Source: Richelia sp. SL_2_1
GTDB lineage: Bacteria > Cyanobacteriota > Cyanobacteriia > Cyanobacteriales > Nostocaceae
Length of the DNA stretch: 54,666 bases
NCBI GenBank assembly: GCA_012033205.1
Contig: JAAUSO010000026.1
Location: 1-54,666, forward strand
Reading direction: 5' to 3'
This document shows, piece by piece, positions 16,603 to 25,934 of this stretch (position 1 is its first letter; each line of letters starts with the position of its first letter). Under the pieces are notes generated by a model. It had not been told where the DNA came from. It worked only from the letters and a program-made list of their open reading frames with translations, and made no database searches. The translations under genes were made by a program, and so were the position numbers.

Positions 16603-16926
16603 TTATGAGAAAACACCATACTCGTAAATTTTTGGGAAGTCAAAAATTTGACTAGAAATTGATAGCTCAAATAAAGCCTTAACCACAGAGAAAGAATGAC
16701 AAAAAAAGTAAAATTCTCGAATCAACCTTTTGGCTTGCAGCCAAATATCTTCTACGGGGTTCTGTTGTGGAGCATTCGGAGCAAATCTATAGGCAGTTAT
16801 CAACCATTCTTCTTGATTTAAACCATTATTTAAAGATTCTAAGTAATCTTTGATTGCTTGCGAACAATGATAGCTAGCACCATCCCAAATTATTAAAAGC
16901 TTAGAGCCTTGGCGTTGCGATCGCAC
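16603..16926 (-). pseudogene. C-terminal fragment of an IS630 family transposase
   Basis: About 107 residues: LLIIWDGASYHCSQAIKDYL holds the second catalytic Asp and PNAPQQNPVEDIWLQAKR the catalytic Glu of the DDE core, followed by the family's C-terminal FSVVKALFEL. The N-terminal HTH and first Asp are missing; the frame begins at a HIP1-like GTGCGATCGCA. It is a remnant. Confidence 0.85.
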
Positions 16927-16982
16927 TTCTACAAAATGTAATAGCTATCAGTATATAAACCGCAGACAATCAGAGAAACACT

Positions 16983-19466
16983 TTAAAAGTCCTTAAATTC
17001 TTCATCAAGTTCTGCGGACAAATTAGATTCAGTCGATTCGACCGAATCTACAGGTTCGCCAAAATCCACATTCTCTGTATCGTATAAGTCATCAAGAAAT
17101 TCAGGTTCTTTTATAGAAATTGTAACAGTACCTTCTTCAATATCACTAGAAACTATTTCGTACTCTCCACTACCTAAGATATCCAGTACCATTTCGATTT
17201 CTTGTTCGTGTTCTAAGTGAACACCTAAACTCTCACCATCAGTTTCAGCTATAAATTGAGGCACTTGGCTCAAATGTCTTTGGTCAGCTTCTTCAACAGG
17301 AATAACAATCCTCTCTCCTTCATCATGAGTAGAGTAATATCTATTGTATTTGACGTAAACTTTTCCATCAAAATCTGGTTTTAGTGTTTGAATGGCCAAA
17401 TCTACAAATGATTCAAAATCAAGGTATTCGTTATTGTATGTAGCAGATAATAATTGCTCTACATAATCAACATAAGAATAATTTTCTGTTAACAAATCAA
17501 TAAAAGCATCTTCCTCTATTTTTTTGTATAGGTAGCGTATAATTAAATTCAACTGCCTATTACCTGTGTCCATCTTTCCTAATGCTTGCACCGCAGTAGA
17601 ACGAATATCTGAATCTTCGTCATTTAAAATATCAATTAATGCATTTACAGCAGTTTCATTACCGATTTTTCCTAACGCTTCTGCAACAGTTCGACGAACA
17701 CCTGAATCTTCGTCATTTAAAATATCAATTAAGGCATTAACAACAGCTTTATTACTGATTTTTCCTAATGCTTCTACTGCACTTCTACGCACATCAGAAT
17801 CTTCATGTTGTAAAGCGTTGATGAATTCTTGTATTGATGTATCAACCTTAGATAATTCCTCAGAAGACTGTTCTAACTCTTCAGCTAACTCTGCATACTT
17901 CCCACCCAAACGCCTCAAAACCTTAGCTGTAACTTGAGCAAAAGGACGAACTAAAACCCCACTAGAATTATCAAGCAACTCTGGATTAACCAACATCGCC
18001 GTAAATTCATCAACTGATAACCCAGCCCTTTGCGCCACATATTCCGAAACCTTACGCAATACCTCAGTTGACTCTGTTATCGGAACCGCATCAAGCAGTA
18101 AATCCCGCACCCCATCCACAAAGTCATATTGAATTTTATCTGTGTCTACACCTTGATCGATTGGTGATAATGGCTTCAATATTCCACCCAAAAACACCTC
18201 AGCCACATGAACTTGACTTGATTGTGGTAACATCATCTGCCGTATCAACCGCACTACAGGTAAATTAATTGGTGCAGCTGCCAAAAATCCCGCTAATTTC
18301 CGTGCCATTGGTGAAGCTGTGAGACGAAAGCGTTGCAAACGCTGTTTGGCAGAAAGTTCAATTTGATAATTTTCTGTTGATTCGTCATCAATATCAAATA
18401 TTTCTGCATCAAGTGCAAGTAAAAATCCTTTGGTTTGTACATCTCCCGCACCTGCTACCATCCAAGCCCAATTTTTCAGCGATTCTGGTTCTAAAGCTAC
18501 TACGGGTACTTTTAACTTGTTAACAATATCGCTTTCATCAAGCAAATCCAATGCTGTCATGATTAACTGTTGGTTGGGTACTCCAGGAGCTAGACTCCGG
18601 AGCAAGATTGAATCAGCAACTCCTAAAGCGCTTCTTTCCCAAAGCCACTCTGGTAATACTTGAATGATTGTCATTGGGCTAGTACTAGCCCAAGCAGCTA
18701 AAGCTTTTGTTATCGTACCGTTACGCCAAGCTGGGGAAACACAATCACTTATAATTACAAACAAACGCCGACCATTGGGGTCGATAAGTTCTCTGGGATT
18801 ATGTAACTTTTTTTCACAAGATACCGAACCAGTTCTAGAACGCAGCCATACTTTACTATCTTCTGAGATAAATAATCCCCAAGTACGCACGTCTCGAAAA
18901 GCACCATGTCTTTCTAGTAGTTGTTTAAATTCTTTGATAGTTTGCTTCCAGAGCATCATTGATGCTCCCTCGTCTATTACTAAAGCCAGTTCTAGCCAAC
19001 GTTCGGGAGCGGGGCGCATTACTGGTAAGAAAAGTTTCTCTTCGGCAATGCGTTCTGCGGTGGCGGTTTCGTCAAGGACAAATTCACTTTTGGAAGGAAC
19101 TCGACGTTTTAAAGGTCGAAGAGCGCGGGATATTTCTAATTTGTTTCGCAATGCTTGAGCGGCAGGAACTTTGATTGGTAAACTGTTTGAAGCTTGGTTG
19201 CTATCCTGGGGCGATTGGGGATAGACGTTAGCACTAGTTTCGGTTTTGGTGGCAGACTCTAGAGAATTGTTATTTTTATTTAATGGTAATTGAGGCGAAT
19301 TTGGAGTTATTTCTGGGGTAGATACTGCTGTTTGCTGTTGTAATTGTGGCAAGGGTGAAGATTGAGAGCGCCGCATTTGCACGGTTAGCCAAAGGATATC
19401 GGCAATCTCCGTATCATCTAAATCAAATCCCAGGTTTTCAAAAGCACCAATTACCCGCTCAATCAT
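16983..19466 (-). CDS. vWA-like/SAV_2336-type conflict protein with HEAT repeats
   Basis: The start is set at the ATG at 19466 (MIERVIGAFENLGFDLDDTE) because it overlaps the MoxR stop as ATGA and matches the family's beginning; the longer frame to 19514 is less likely. About 827 residues: N-terminal helical region, a Pro/Ser/Gln linker, then a vWA-like domain (WLELALVIDEGASMMLWKQT) whose MIDAS is degenerate (DEGAS instead of DxSxS), and a helical middle. Three HEAT repeats (SVRRSAVEALGKI type, 31 residues each) follow, then an acidic tail. It is the third gene of a VMAP-MoxR-vWA operon and probably the partner handled by the MoxR ATPase. Confidence 0.75.
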   Translation of the reverse strand: MIERVIGAFENLGFDLDDTEIADILWLTVQMRRSQSSPLPQLQQQTAVSTPEITPNSPQLPLNKNNNSLESATKTETSANVYPQSPQDSNQASNSLPIKVPAAQALRNKLEISRALRPLKRRVPSKSEFVLDETATAERIAEEKLFLPVMRPAPERWLELALVIDEGASMMLWKQTIKEFKQLLERHGAFRDVRTWGLFISEDSKVWLRSRTGSVSCEKKLHNPRELIDPNGRRLFVIISDCVSPAWRNGTITKALAAWASTSPMTIIQVLPEWLWERSALGVADSILLRSLAPGVPNQQLIMTALDLLDESDIVNKLKVPVVALEPESLKNWAWMVAGAGDVQTKGFLLALDAEIFDIDDESTENYQIELSAKQRLQRFRLTASPMARKLAGFLAAAPINLPVVRLIRQMMLPQSSQVHVAEVFLGGILKPLSPIDQGVDTDKIQYDFVDGVRDLLLDAVPITESTEVLRKVSEYVAQRAGLSVDEFTAMLVNPELLDNSSGVLVRPFAQVTAKVLRRLGGKYAELAEELEQSSEELSKVDTSIQEFINALQHEDSDVRRSAVEALGKISNKAVVNALIDILNDEDSGVRRTVAEALGKIGNETAVNALIDILNDEDSDIRSTAVQALGKMDTGNRQLNLIIRYLYKKIEEDAFIDLLTENYSYVDYVEQLLSATYNNEYLDFESFVDLAIQTLKPDFDGKVYVKYNRYYSTHDEGERIVIPVEEADQRHLSQVPQFIAETDGESLGVHLEHEQEIEMVLDILGSGEYEIVSSDIEEGTVTISIKEPEFLDDLYDTENVDFGEPVDSVESTESNLSAELDEEFKDF

Positions 19467-20413
19467 ATGTCCTCTGTACTTGTGAGATATTTCATCAATG
19501 CGTTGAGCAAGCATTCTTTATCATCACCAACCGGACTCCTTTCACGGGTTACTAAATAAATAGCATTGAGTAACTGATCAGTTGCTAAATCACCTGCATC
19601 GCTTCTGTCTCGACGTTGGATAAATTCGGTGATTACAGCTTCTGCTTCTGCCATTACAGTATCGCCCAAGTGAGCTTGAACAATTTTTTTCAACGCCGTT
19701 GCATCAGGATTTTCCATTGTCAATCGCAAACAACGTCGTAAAAACGCCGGAGGAAATTCCCGTTCGCCGTTGCTAGTTAGTAGTACAAAAGGAAATTGGG
19801 TACAGCGCACCCGCCCTTTAATGATAGTAGCGGCACTGCCATTATAAGTACGTACTTCCACTGACTCGTATTCCTGGGGTAATCGAGCTAATTCGGGAAT
19901 TTCAAATTCCCCTTCTTCAAATATATTCAGTAAATCGTTGGGTAAATCAATGTCACTTTTATCAATTTCGTCAATCAGCAAAACGCGGGGATGAGGTGAC
20001 GGTAGCAGGGCTGTTCCCAAGGGACCAAGTTGGATATACTTGCCGATAGTCTCGGTATTATCTTTACCTTGGGCATCTTGTAAGCGCCCAATTGCATCGT
20101 AGCGATAAAGTCCTTCTTGCAAGGTTGAGCGGGTAGTAATTGCCCATTGCAGTACAGAACCCAGTTGTAGCTCGTGAGCGACTTTGTAAGCAAGGGAAGT
20201 TTTACCAGTTCCCGGTTTACCCGTCACTAGCAAAGGACGACGCAAATAAAGTGCTGCATTTACAAGTTCAATTTCATTGCGACGGACTTGAAAGGTTTCA
20301 CCACGTTGTTTTTGCTTATTTTCTCCAAAGTCACGCCATTTTGGCGGTTCGGGAAGATGTTTAACTCCATCATGGGGCTTGTCTGTACCTCGAAAAATCA
20401 GCCAGTCGCTCAT
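19463..20413 (-). CDS. MoxR-type AAA+ ATPase
   Basis: A 316-residue AAA+ protein: Walker A GKPGTGKTS, Walker B VLLIDEIDK, sensor 1 FVLLTSNGE, arginine-finger region FPPAFLRRC, C-terminal helical lid. It lies 14 bp after the VMAP gene and overlaps the vWA gene by 4 bp, so all three are one operon. MoxR/vWA pairs act as chaperone-like ATPase complexes that remodel a client; in conflict systems they are thought to gate activation of a linked effector. Confidence 0.88.
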   Translation of the reverse strand: MSDWLIFRGTDKPHDGVKHLPEPPKWRDFGENKQKQRGETFQVRRNEIELVNAALYLRRPLLVTGKPGTGKTSLAYKVAHELQLGSVLQWAITTRSTLQEGLYRYDAIGRLQDAQGKDNTETIGKYIQLGPLGTALLPSPHPRVLLIDEIDKSDIDLPNDLLNIFEEGEFEIPELARLPQEYESVEVRTYNGSAATIIKGRVRCTQFPFVLLTSNGEREFPPAFLRRCLRLTMENPDATALKKIVQAHLGDTVMAEAEAVITEFIQRRDRSDAGDLATDQLLNAIYLVTRERSPVGDDKECLLNALMKYLTSTEDI

Positions 20414-20427
20414 TGCTTGCTCCTCAA

Positions 20428-21876
20428 TTACGATACAGAGAATTCCAATGCAGGGTTTGGTGGTACTCGGTTGGGATTATCCCATAGTAAAACTAAATGA
20501 TTACCTAAATCTTGATCGCGATCGGCTGCAAAACGTTGTTCTTTTACAAGAGCAGATAATTCCTGTAATGGTCTTTCTAGAAGGGTATCAAAGTCAACAG
20601 CATTATGTAGATTGTTTACTTCACAACGCGACCAAAGTACAATTGCTGTTCCTGCACTGTGAATAGCCCTTAGTAAATCAGCCCTTTGTGAATTTGACAA
20701 TGTACAGCATACCTTGAGAACAATTTGTTTTAACAACAATTTTCTTAGTTCATTGAGGTTAAAACAAGCTTGAGAAACTGTTGTAATGTTTTCTTCACAA
20801 GGAGTATCTTTCCAAATTAACTTTACTTTTTTCCAATTTTCTCGCCAATAGGAACCTTGTTGCGTGCGTAATTTTTTCAGTCGCTCGTAGGAGCGTACCA
20901 CAACGCGATACTCCTCACCAATATTAATATCAAAGCCTTCCTCGTCAGGATAAGACCATTTTTCTACTTCATCATGTAGGCGATCGCGCGGGAGAAAGAT
21001 TTCAATAGTTAGTTCTGTGGGTTGTCCTTGCAGGTATTCTTCAAAACATTGCCCGAGTAAGTTACCGAGTAATTGGGGTAATTCTTCCGGGACAAAGGGA
21101 ATTTCCGGTTGCTGTTCGTCCACAGTTAAAGGTTTGAAACGTTCCCAAGGGTCTTGAATGGTATCATCGGGGATAAACCAAGCTTTAAGAAACAATTTAT
21201 TATTTGCTTGTGGACGAAGTTGGATTAGTAGGTAAGAATGTCGCGTTTGGGTAGATGTGATTTTACTATTAGTTTCAACAGAATAATCAGTTAGTAGTTG
21301 TCCTAGTTTTTCACGTTTAATTTGCTCCATACTTTTATCTTGGGTAAGTAAATGTATAAAATTTAATAACGGCGAATTATCGGGGTTTGCGTGGGGAATC
21401 TCCACTAATTGGGCAATAATCTCATCAATGTTTTTTGGTTTTTCTCGCCAATCCCACCAACCATCGGGAAGATTAATTGCACAGAAAGCTTTACTAATTG
21501 CCGCAAAATCGGAAATATTTAAGATGAGATTTATTTGGTTTTGAATATTCTCCTGTTGGATATCCCCGGTGTTTAAATCCCGTCCCGCAAAAATATCTTT
21601 CAAAATGTCTTGTTGGGTTTCTGTTTTGACGATTCCCTCAGCCATTACTTCCTGCAATACTTGTTTAATTGCTTCTGCATCTGTACTTTGGTAAATCTTA
21701 TCGCCAATATGAATATCTCTACCTTCAGCAATATTGACAATATACTTACCAATTTGGACTTCTTTGTCACCATTAACCCCACAAAGTAAACTTCGTAGAA
21801 TTTGGCGATCGCCCTCAGTTTCCTGATGGTTGACAATGCATTCAAAAATAAGCTCTAGGTCTTCACGGTCACTCAT
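20428..21876 (-). CDS. vWA-MoxR associated protein (VMAP) with N-terminal adaptor domain
   Basis: A 482-residue protein. Residues 1-75 form an effector-associated adaptor region (SDREDLELIFECIVNHQETE, then QIGKYIVNIAEGRDIHIGDK at 41-60). A weaker echo, FAGRDLNTGDIQQ, follows at about 95. The C-terminal half is VMAP-C: LIQLRPQANNKLFLKAWFIP, LTIEIFLPRDRLHDEVEKW, then AIHSAGTAIVLWSRC and the ending LLWDNPNRVPPNPALEF. VMAP proteins are the third component of vWA-MoxR systems and often carry the effector in cis. This one carries none, so the adaptor should recruit it; the caspase at 23051 ends in the same motif. Confidence 0.8.
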   Translation of the reverse strand: MSDREDLELIFECIVNHQETEGDRQILRSLLCGVNGDKEVQIGKYIVNIAEGRDIHIGDKIYQSTDAEAIKQVLQEVMAEGIVKTETQQDILKDIFAGRDLNTGDIQQENIQNQINLILNISDFAAISKAFCAINLPDGWWDWREKPKNIDEIIAQLVEIPHANPDNSPLLNFIHLLTQDKSMEQIKREKLGQLLTDYSVETNSKITSTQTRHSYLLIQLRPQANNKLFLKAWFIPDDTIQDPWERFKPLTVDEQQPEIPFVPEELPQLLGNLLGQCFEEYLQGQPTELTIEIFLPRDRLHDEVEKWSYPDEEGFDINIGEEYRVVVRSYERLKKLRTQQGSYWRENWKKVKLIWKDTPCEENITTVSQACFNLNELRKLLLKQIVLKVCCTLSNSQRADLLRAIHSAGTAIVLWSRCEVNNLHNAVDFDTLLERPLQELSALVKEQRFAADRDQDLGNHLVLLWDNPNRVPPNPALEFSVS

Positions 21877-22056
21877 TGATATTGTTCGGAATTGTGACTA
21901 AAGCAACAAAAAAGCAGAAAAAATGAAAAAATACTGCTGATAATTAGTATTTATTATGACAAATAGTATGATTTTGGTGTTCCTTGATTCCATAATCTCA
22001 CTGACATCGGAAATTGCAGTCGTAAAAATGTAGTTGAGCAGAAGAGGGCAAGAATT

Positions 22057-22973
22057 ATGAGTAGTGTTTTTACTGATATCAAAGTTATTGGTGAGTGCGA
22101 AGAGCCGGAATTGATAATTGCTAAGCTGCAAAATATGCAAGATCCTGAGTTTCAGGATGATGTGTCCGAAGATACGAATCCAACTAGAGGTAGTAAAGGA
22201 ATTTTAGAGTTTTTAAACTTAGTTCAAGACCAGCCTTGGATGTATGCAACTCATAAATTTGGTTATATTCCTCCCACTAAACCAGGTTCGCTAGAGCCTC
22301 AAGTTATCAAAAATCCTAGTGCTATTACTGCGGATACTAGTCTTAAAAATAACAGTATAAATATTCGTTTAGACCGTCTACATATTGCAAAATATCCCGG
22401 TGGTGGAACCCATAATGTGATGGTGACTTTTGCAGCCAGGAATCAGGTAGCAGATACCCAGGAGACTGTCAGCTTTAGTCAAACTTATCGGGTACAGGAA
22501 GGACAATCTGCTGGTATTGCTGGTTATCCGGTGTTTATTGGTTTAAATGTTGGTTCTCAAGGGGTAGCTTTTGAATGCTCAACGGTGAACGTCAAAAACA
22601 CCGAAGACCAAGCAATATTAAGCGCGTTAGAATCTTCACCATTCCAAAATGGACTGAAATTATTAACAACAGCACAACCTGCGATCGCACCTTTTACAGA
22701 AATAACTGTAGGTGTAGTCAAAATGCTGGCACAACGCAGTGAAAATGTCGCCGTGCAAAAATTTTACCTGGGATTGGATTTTGAAAATATGGCAATGGGG
22801 TGTCGTTTAGCAGAAGGCAATTACATTGCCATCCAGTTGATGATGAAATCGCCATTAATTGGGAACGGTGGGTTTACAAACCTGGTATTGGTGCAATTGT
22901 ACATATAGCTGATGATTATGAAACCCTACCTTATAACTATGTCATTTTCCGCGTCAGTCGTTATCAAGAATAA
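22057..22973 (+). CDS. Unknown protein between the two conflict modules, probably frameshifted near its end
   Basis: The frame from ATG 22057 gives 283 residues. At about 22836 a one-base loss (CCAGTTGAT instead of CCAGGTTGAT) would hide the true end: the other frame continues VDDEIAINWERWVYKPGIGA and ADDYETLPYNYVIFRVSRYQ to TAA 22971-22973, more plausible than the 3' text of the first frame. The corrected protein has about 305 residues and looks rich in beta strands (INIRLDRLHIAKYPGGGTHN, SFSQTYRVQEGQSAGIAGYP), possibly C2-like. It is transcribed towards the caspase gene 77 bp downstream, so it may be part of the same operon. Family not recognised. Confidence 0.6.
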
Positions 22974-23050
22974 TTAATTTTCAGATGGGTTCTTGAATAA
23001 ATTTATCTTGTTTCTAATTCACAGATATTTTTAAATGGAGTTAAATAAAA

Positions 23051-24022
23051 ATGAGCGATAATTCAAGTAAATTCAATAATGGTTATGCACTATTAGTTGG
23101 TGTTGGAGAATCAGCTTATAGCAAGTTGTCTCTACCTGTAACTGTTAAAGATACCCAAGCAATTTATGCAGCATTAATTGACCCAGAATTATGTGGTTAT
23201 CCGGATGATAAAGAGCATATTCGAGTATTAAACAATAGAGAAGCAACCCAAGCAGCTATTTTGGATGGTTTGAATTGGTTAAAAGAAAAGGCTAAATCTG
23301 ACCCCAAAGCCACTATTTTTATTTACTATTCCGGTCACGGTTGGGTAGATAAAGATACACAAAAATATTATTTACTACAACATGATATTAAGCCAACTAA
23401 ACTTGCAAAATCTGCATTATCAGCAGAAACTTTCACGTCGGAATTAAGACAAATTGAAGCGGAACAGTTATTAGTTGTAATTGATAGTTGTCATGCTGCG
23501 GGAATGGCAACTTCTAAAGAAGCGGATTTAGAATTAGAAGAAGAATTTGATGATTTTATTCGAGTTGCTCCATCAAAAGGTTTTATTGATGAGTTGAAGA
23601 AAGGTAAAGGGAGAATCGTTTTTACTTCCTCCGAAGGTGAACAAAAATCATATATCAAAGATAATTCATGCAGTATTTACACTTATCATTTTCTCGAAGC
23701 GCTGCAAGGTGCTGGAAATAAACCGGGCGATACAGATGTACGAGTTTCTAATATTATGAATCATCTGGGTAAGGCTGTATCTGAAACTGCGCGTCAGTTA
23801 TGTAATGTTGAGCAAAATCCTCAATTTGATATGACTGGAGGAGATTTTATCATTGCTAAATTATGGGGTGGTAAAGGTTTACCAAGTAAGGGATGGGATG
23901 AAGTAAAACCGGAAGCTACCCAGAAGATTAATAAGATTGCTGATGTTATTAATCAGCATGGAAAGTTTATTACTAATATTAATGAAGCTCGCGGTATTCA
24001 TATTGGTGATGTTTATAACTAA
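23051..24022 (+). CDS. Caspase-like protease with C-terminal homotypic motif
   Basis: A 323-residue C14-type protease: GYALLVGVGESAYSKLSLPV, catalytic His96 in IYYSGHGW, catalytic Cys147 in VVIDSCHAAG, RIVFTSSEGEQKSY, and YTYHFLEAL. The last 20 residues, GKFITNINEARGIHIGDVYN, repeat the core of the adaptor region of the VMAP protein and of the NLR-like protein encoded 90 bp downstream (GKHIVNIAEGRDIHIGDKIY). The tail after about residue 280 is otherwise linker-like. I infer that the motif couples the protease to these switch proteins. Confidence 0.88.
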   Translation: MSDNSSKFNNGYALLVGVGESAYSKLSLPVTVKDTQAIYAALIDPELCGYPDDKEHIRVLNNREATQAAILDGLNWLKEKAKSDPKATIFIYYSGHGWVDKDTQKYYLLQHDIKPTKLAKSALSAETFTSELRQIEAEQLLVVIDSCHAAGMATSKEADLELEEEFDDFIRVAPSKGFIDELKKGKGRIVFTSSEGEQKSYIKDNSCSIYTYHFLEALQGAGNKPGDTDVRVSNIMNHLGKAVSETARQLCNVEQNPQFDMTGGDFIIAKLWGGKGLPSKGWDEVKPEATQKINKIADVINQHGKFITNINEARGIHIGDVYN

Positions 24023-24112
24023 TGATTTGTAGTTATATATTTCCGGAATCGGTCATTATTTGATTGAAGTTGCTTATAATTACAGTAAAATTACTGAGGA
24101 GTAGTCCAAAGA

Positions 24113-25897
24113 ATGCCTGACTCTGACGATTTATTAGCAATCATTAATCGCATTACCAGCCACCAGCATAGTGATGATGATTTGGCTGTATTGCGTCAGG
24201 TAATTAGTACAGGCTCGAACCAAGATAATCTACAGATTGGCAAGCATATTGTCAATATTGCTGAAGGTAGAGATATTCATATTGGTGACAAAATTTACCA
24301 AGGTGCGGATGCGTCAGCGATTCGGGAGATAATAGCTTCCTTGGTTCGGGAGTTACAAAGTCCTCGAAAAGCCGCAACTGCTGTCAATCACATCCCCTAT
24401 CCTGGTACTCCTAATTTTGTCGGACGAAGTGATGAACTAACAATAATTCACGAGAAATTGCATCAAGAAAATAACGCTGTGGCGATTTCTGCGGTGTCGG
24501 GAATGGGTGGGATTGGCAAAACAGAATTAGCGGTAAAATATGCGAGAGAATATATAAATGATTATCCCGGTGGGATTTGTTGGCTAAATGCTAGAGATGT
24601 AAATTTAGCTGCGGGAATTATTCAATTTGTACAGCTACAAATGGGTTTAGAAGTTCCCCAACAGGATTTCCACGGGAATAATTTGACGCTGGTTCAACAA
24701 GTTGCTTGGTGTTGGCAAAATTGGCAACCTCCAGAGGGTTTGGTGTTACTGGTTTTCGATGACGTGACAAGTTTAGAGGGATTTGGTGAGTTGATTCCCC
24801 CTAATCATCGCTTCCGGATTTTGCTGACAACGCGATTACGGGATATCGACGCGAATGTTGAGGAAATTGCTCTCGGTGTGTTGTCACCAGAGGAAGGATT
24901 ACAACTATTAATTAATATTGTTGGGGAGAAGAAAGTAAATAAAGAACTAGAAACAGCGCAAGAATTATGTGAATGGTTGGGATATTTACCGTTAGGAATC
25001 GAATTAGTGGGACGGTATATCAAGAAAAAGCCTCCCCATTTTACTTTAGCGAAAATGCTGGAATTGTTGAAACAGCAGCGACTGCAACAAGAAGCAATGA
25101 ATCCCCAACAAACAGGATTGAGTACCGCACAACGGGGGGTTTTAGCTGCATTTGAGTTAAGTTGGGTGGAATTGAGTCCAGAAACACAGAGAGTTGCGAG
25201 GTTATTAAGCCTATTTGCAGCAGATATTTTTGTGTGGGAATGGGTAGAATCAACAGCGAAATTACTCAGCTGGGATGAGTCTGATGTTGAAACAGCAATT
25301 GAGCAACTCTATCAACGTCATTTAGTACAATCTTTAGAAGACGATGGGGAATATGGCTATAAAATTCATCCCCTGATTCGAGAGTTTTTAAAAGTAAAAT
25401 TAACAGCAGATGGGGAAATAAACGGAATTAAGCAAGCATTTACCAATACTTTTATGGAAATTGCTCGAACAATTCCTAATTCCCAAACTTTAGAGTTTAT
25501 CAACTCGGTTAAAAAAGCCATTCCCCATTTAACAGAAGTTGCCGAAAACTTGATAGATGCAGTCAGGGATGAAAATTTAATTTGGGTTTTTACTGGTTTA
25601 GCATGGTTTTACGATGGACAGGGTTTATATGCATTAGCAGAACCTTGGTATCAGCAATGCATATCAACAGTCAAATCCCGCTTGGGAGAAAATCATCCCC
25701 ACACTGCAACCAGCTTCAACAATTTAGCTAATCTCTACAATTCCCAGGGAAGGTACGAAGCAGCAGAACCACTTTACATCCAAGCTTTGGACATTGCAGA
25801 AAGGGTTTTGGGTACAAATCATCCCAACACGGTGACTTGTCGGGAAAACCTGGAATATTTACGCACACAGATGCAAGAAAATGGGGATAATTCTTAG
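24113..25897 (+). CDS. NLR-like protein: adaptor - NB-ARC - TPR
   Basis: A 594-residue STAND ATPase. Residues 1-75 are an adaptor region (PDSDDLLAIINRITSHQHSD, then QIGKHIVNIAEGRDIHIGDK at 41-60). The NB-ARC part has PGTPNFVGRSDEL, Walker A SGMGGIGKTELA (about 129-140), Walker B LVLLVFDDV (about 210-218), RILLTTRLRD, the LPLGIELVG motif and an MHD-like KIHPLIREFL. The end carries two or three kinesin-light-chain type TPRs (GENHPHTATSFNNLANLYNS), a short sensor for this family. It follows the caspase gene by 90 bp on the same strand, the typical switch-next-to-effector order. Confidence 0.88.
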   Translation: MPDSDDLLAIINRITSHQHSDDDLAVLRQVISTGSNQDNLQIGKHIVNIAEGRDIHIGDKIYQGADASAIREIIASLVRELQSPRKAATAVNHIPYPGTPNFVGRSDELTIIHEKLHQENNAVAISAVSGMGGIGKTELAVKYAREYINDYPGGICWLNARDVNLAAGIIQFVQLQMGLEVPQQDFHGNNLTLVQQVAWCWQNWQPPEGLVLLVFDDVTSLEGFGELIPPNHRFRILLTTRLRDIDANVEEIALGVLSPEEGLQLLINIVGEKKVNKELETAQELCEWLGYLPLGIELVGRYIKKKPPHFTLAKMLELLKQQRLQQEAMNPQQTGLSTAQRGVLAAFELSWVELSPETQRVARLLSLFAADIFVWEWVESTAKLLSWDESDVETAIEQLYQRHLVQSLEDDGEYGYKIHPLIREFLKVKLTADGEINGIKQAFTNTFMEIARTIPNSQTLEFINSVKKAIPHLTEVAENLIDAVRDENLIWVFTGLAWFYDGQGLYALAEPWYQQCISTVKSRLGENHPHTATSFNNLANLYNSQGRYEAAEPLYIQALDIAERVLGTNHPNTVTCRENLEYLRTQMQENGDNS

Positions 25898-25934
25898 TTG
25901 GGGAGTTTGAGAAGGCGGTTTTCAGGGATATGAT

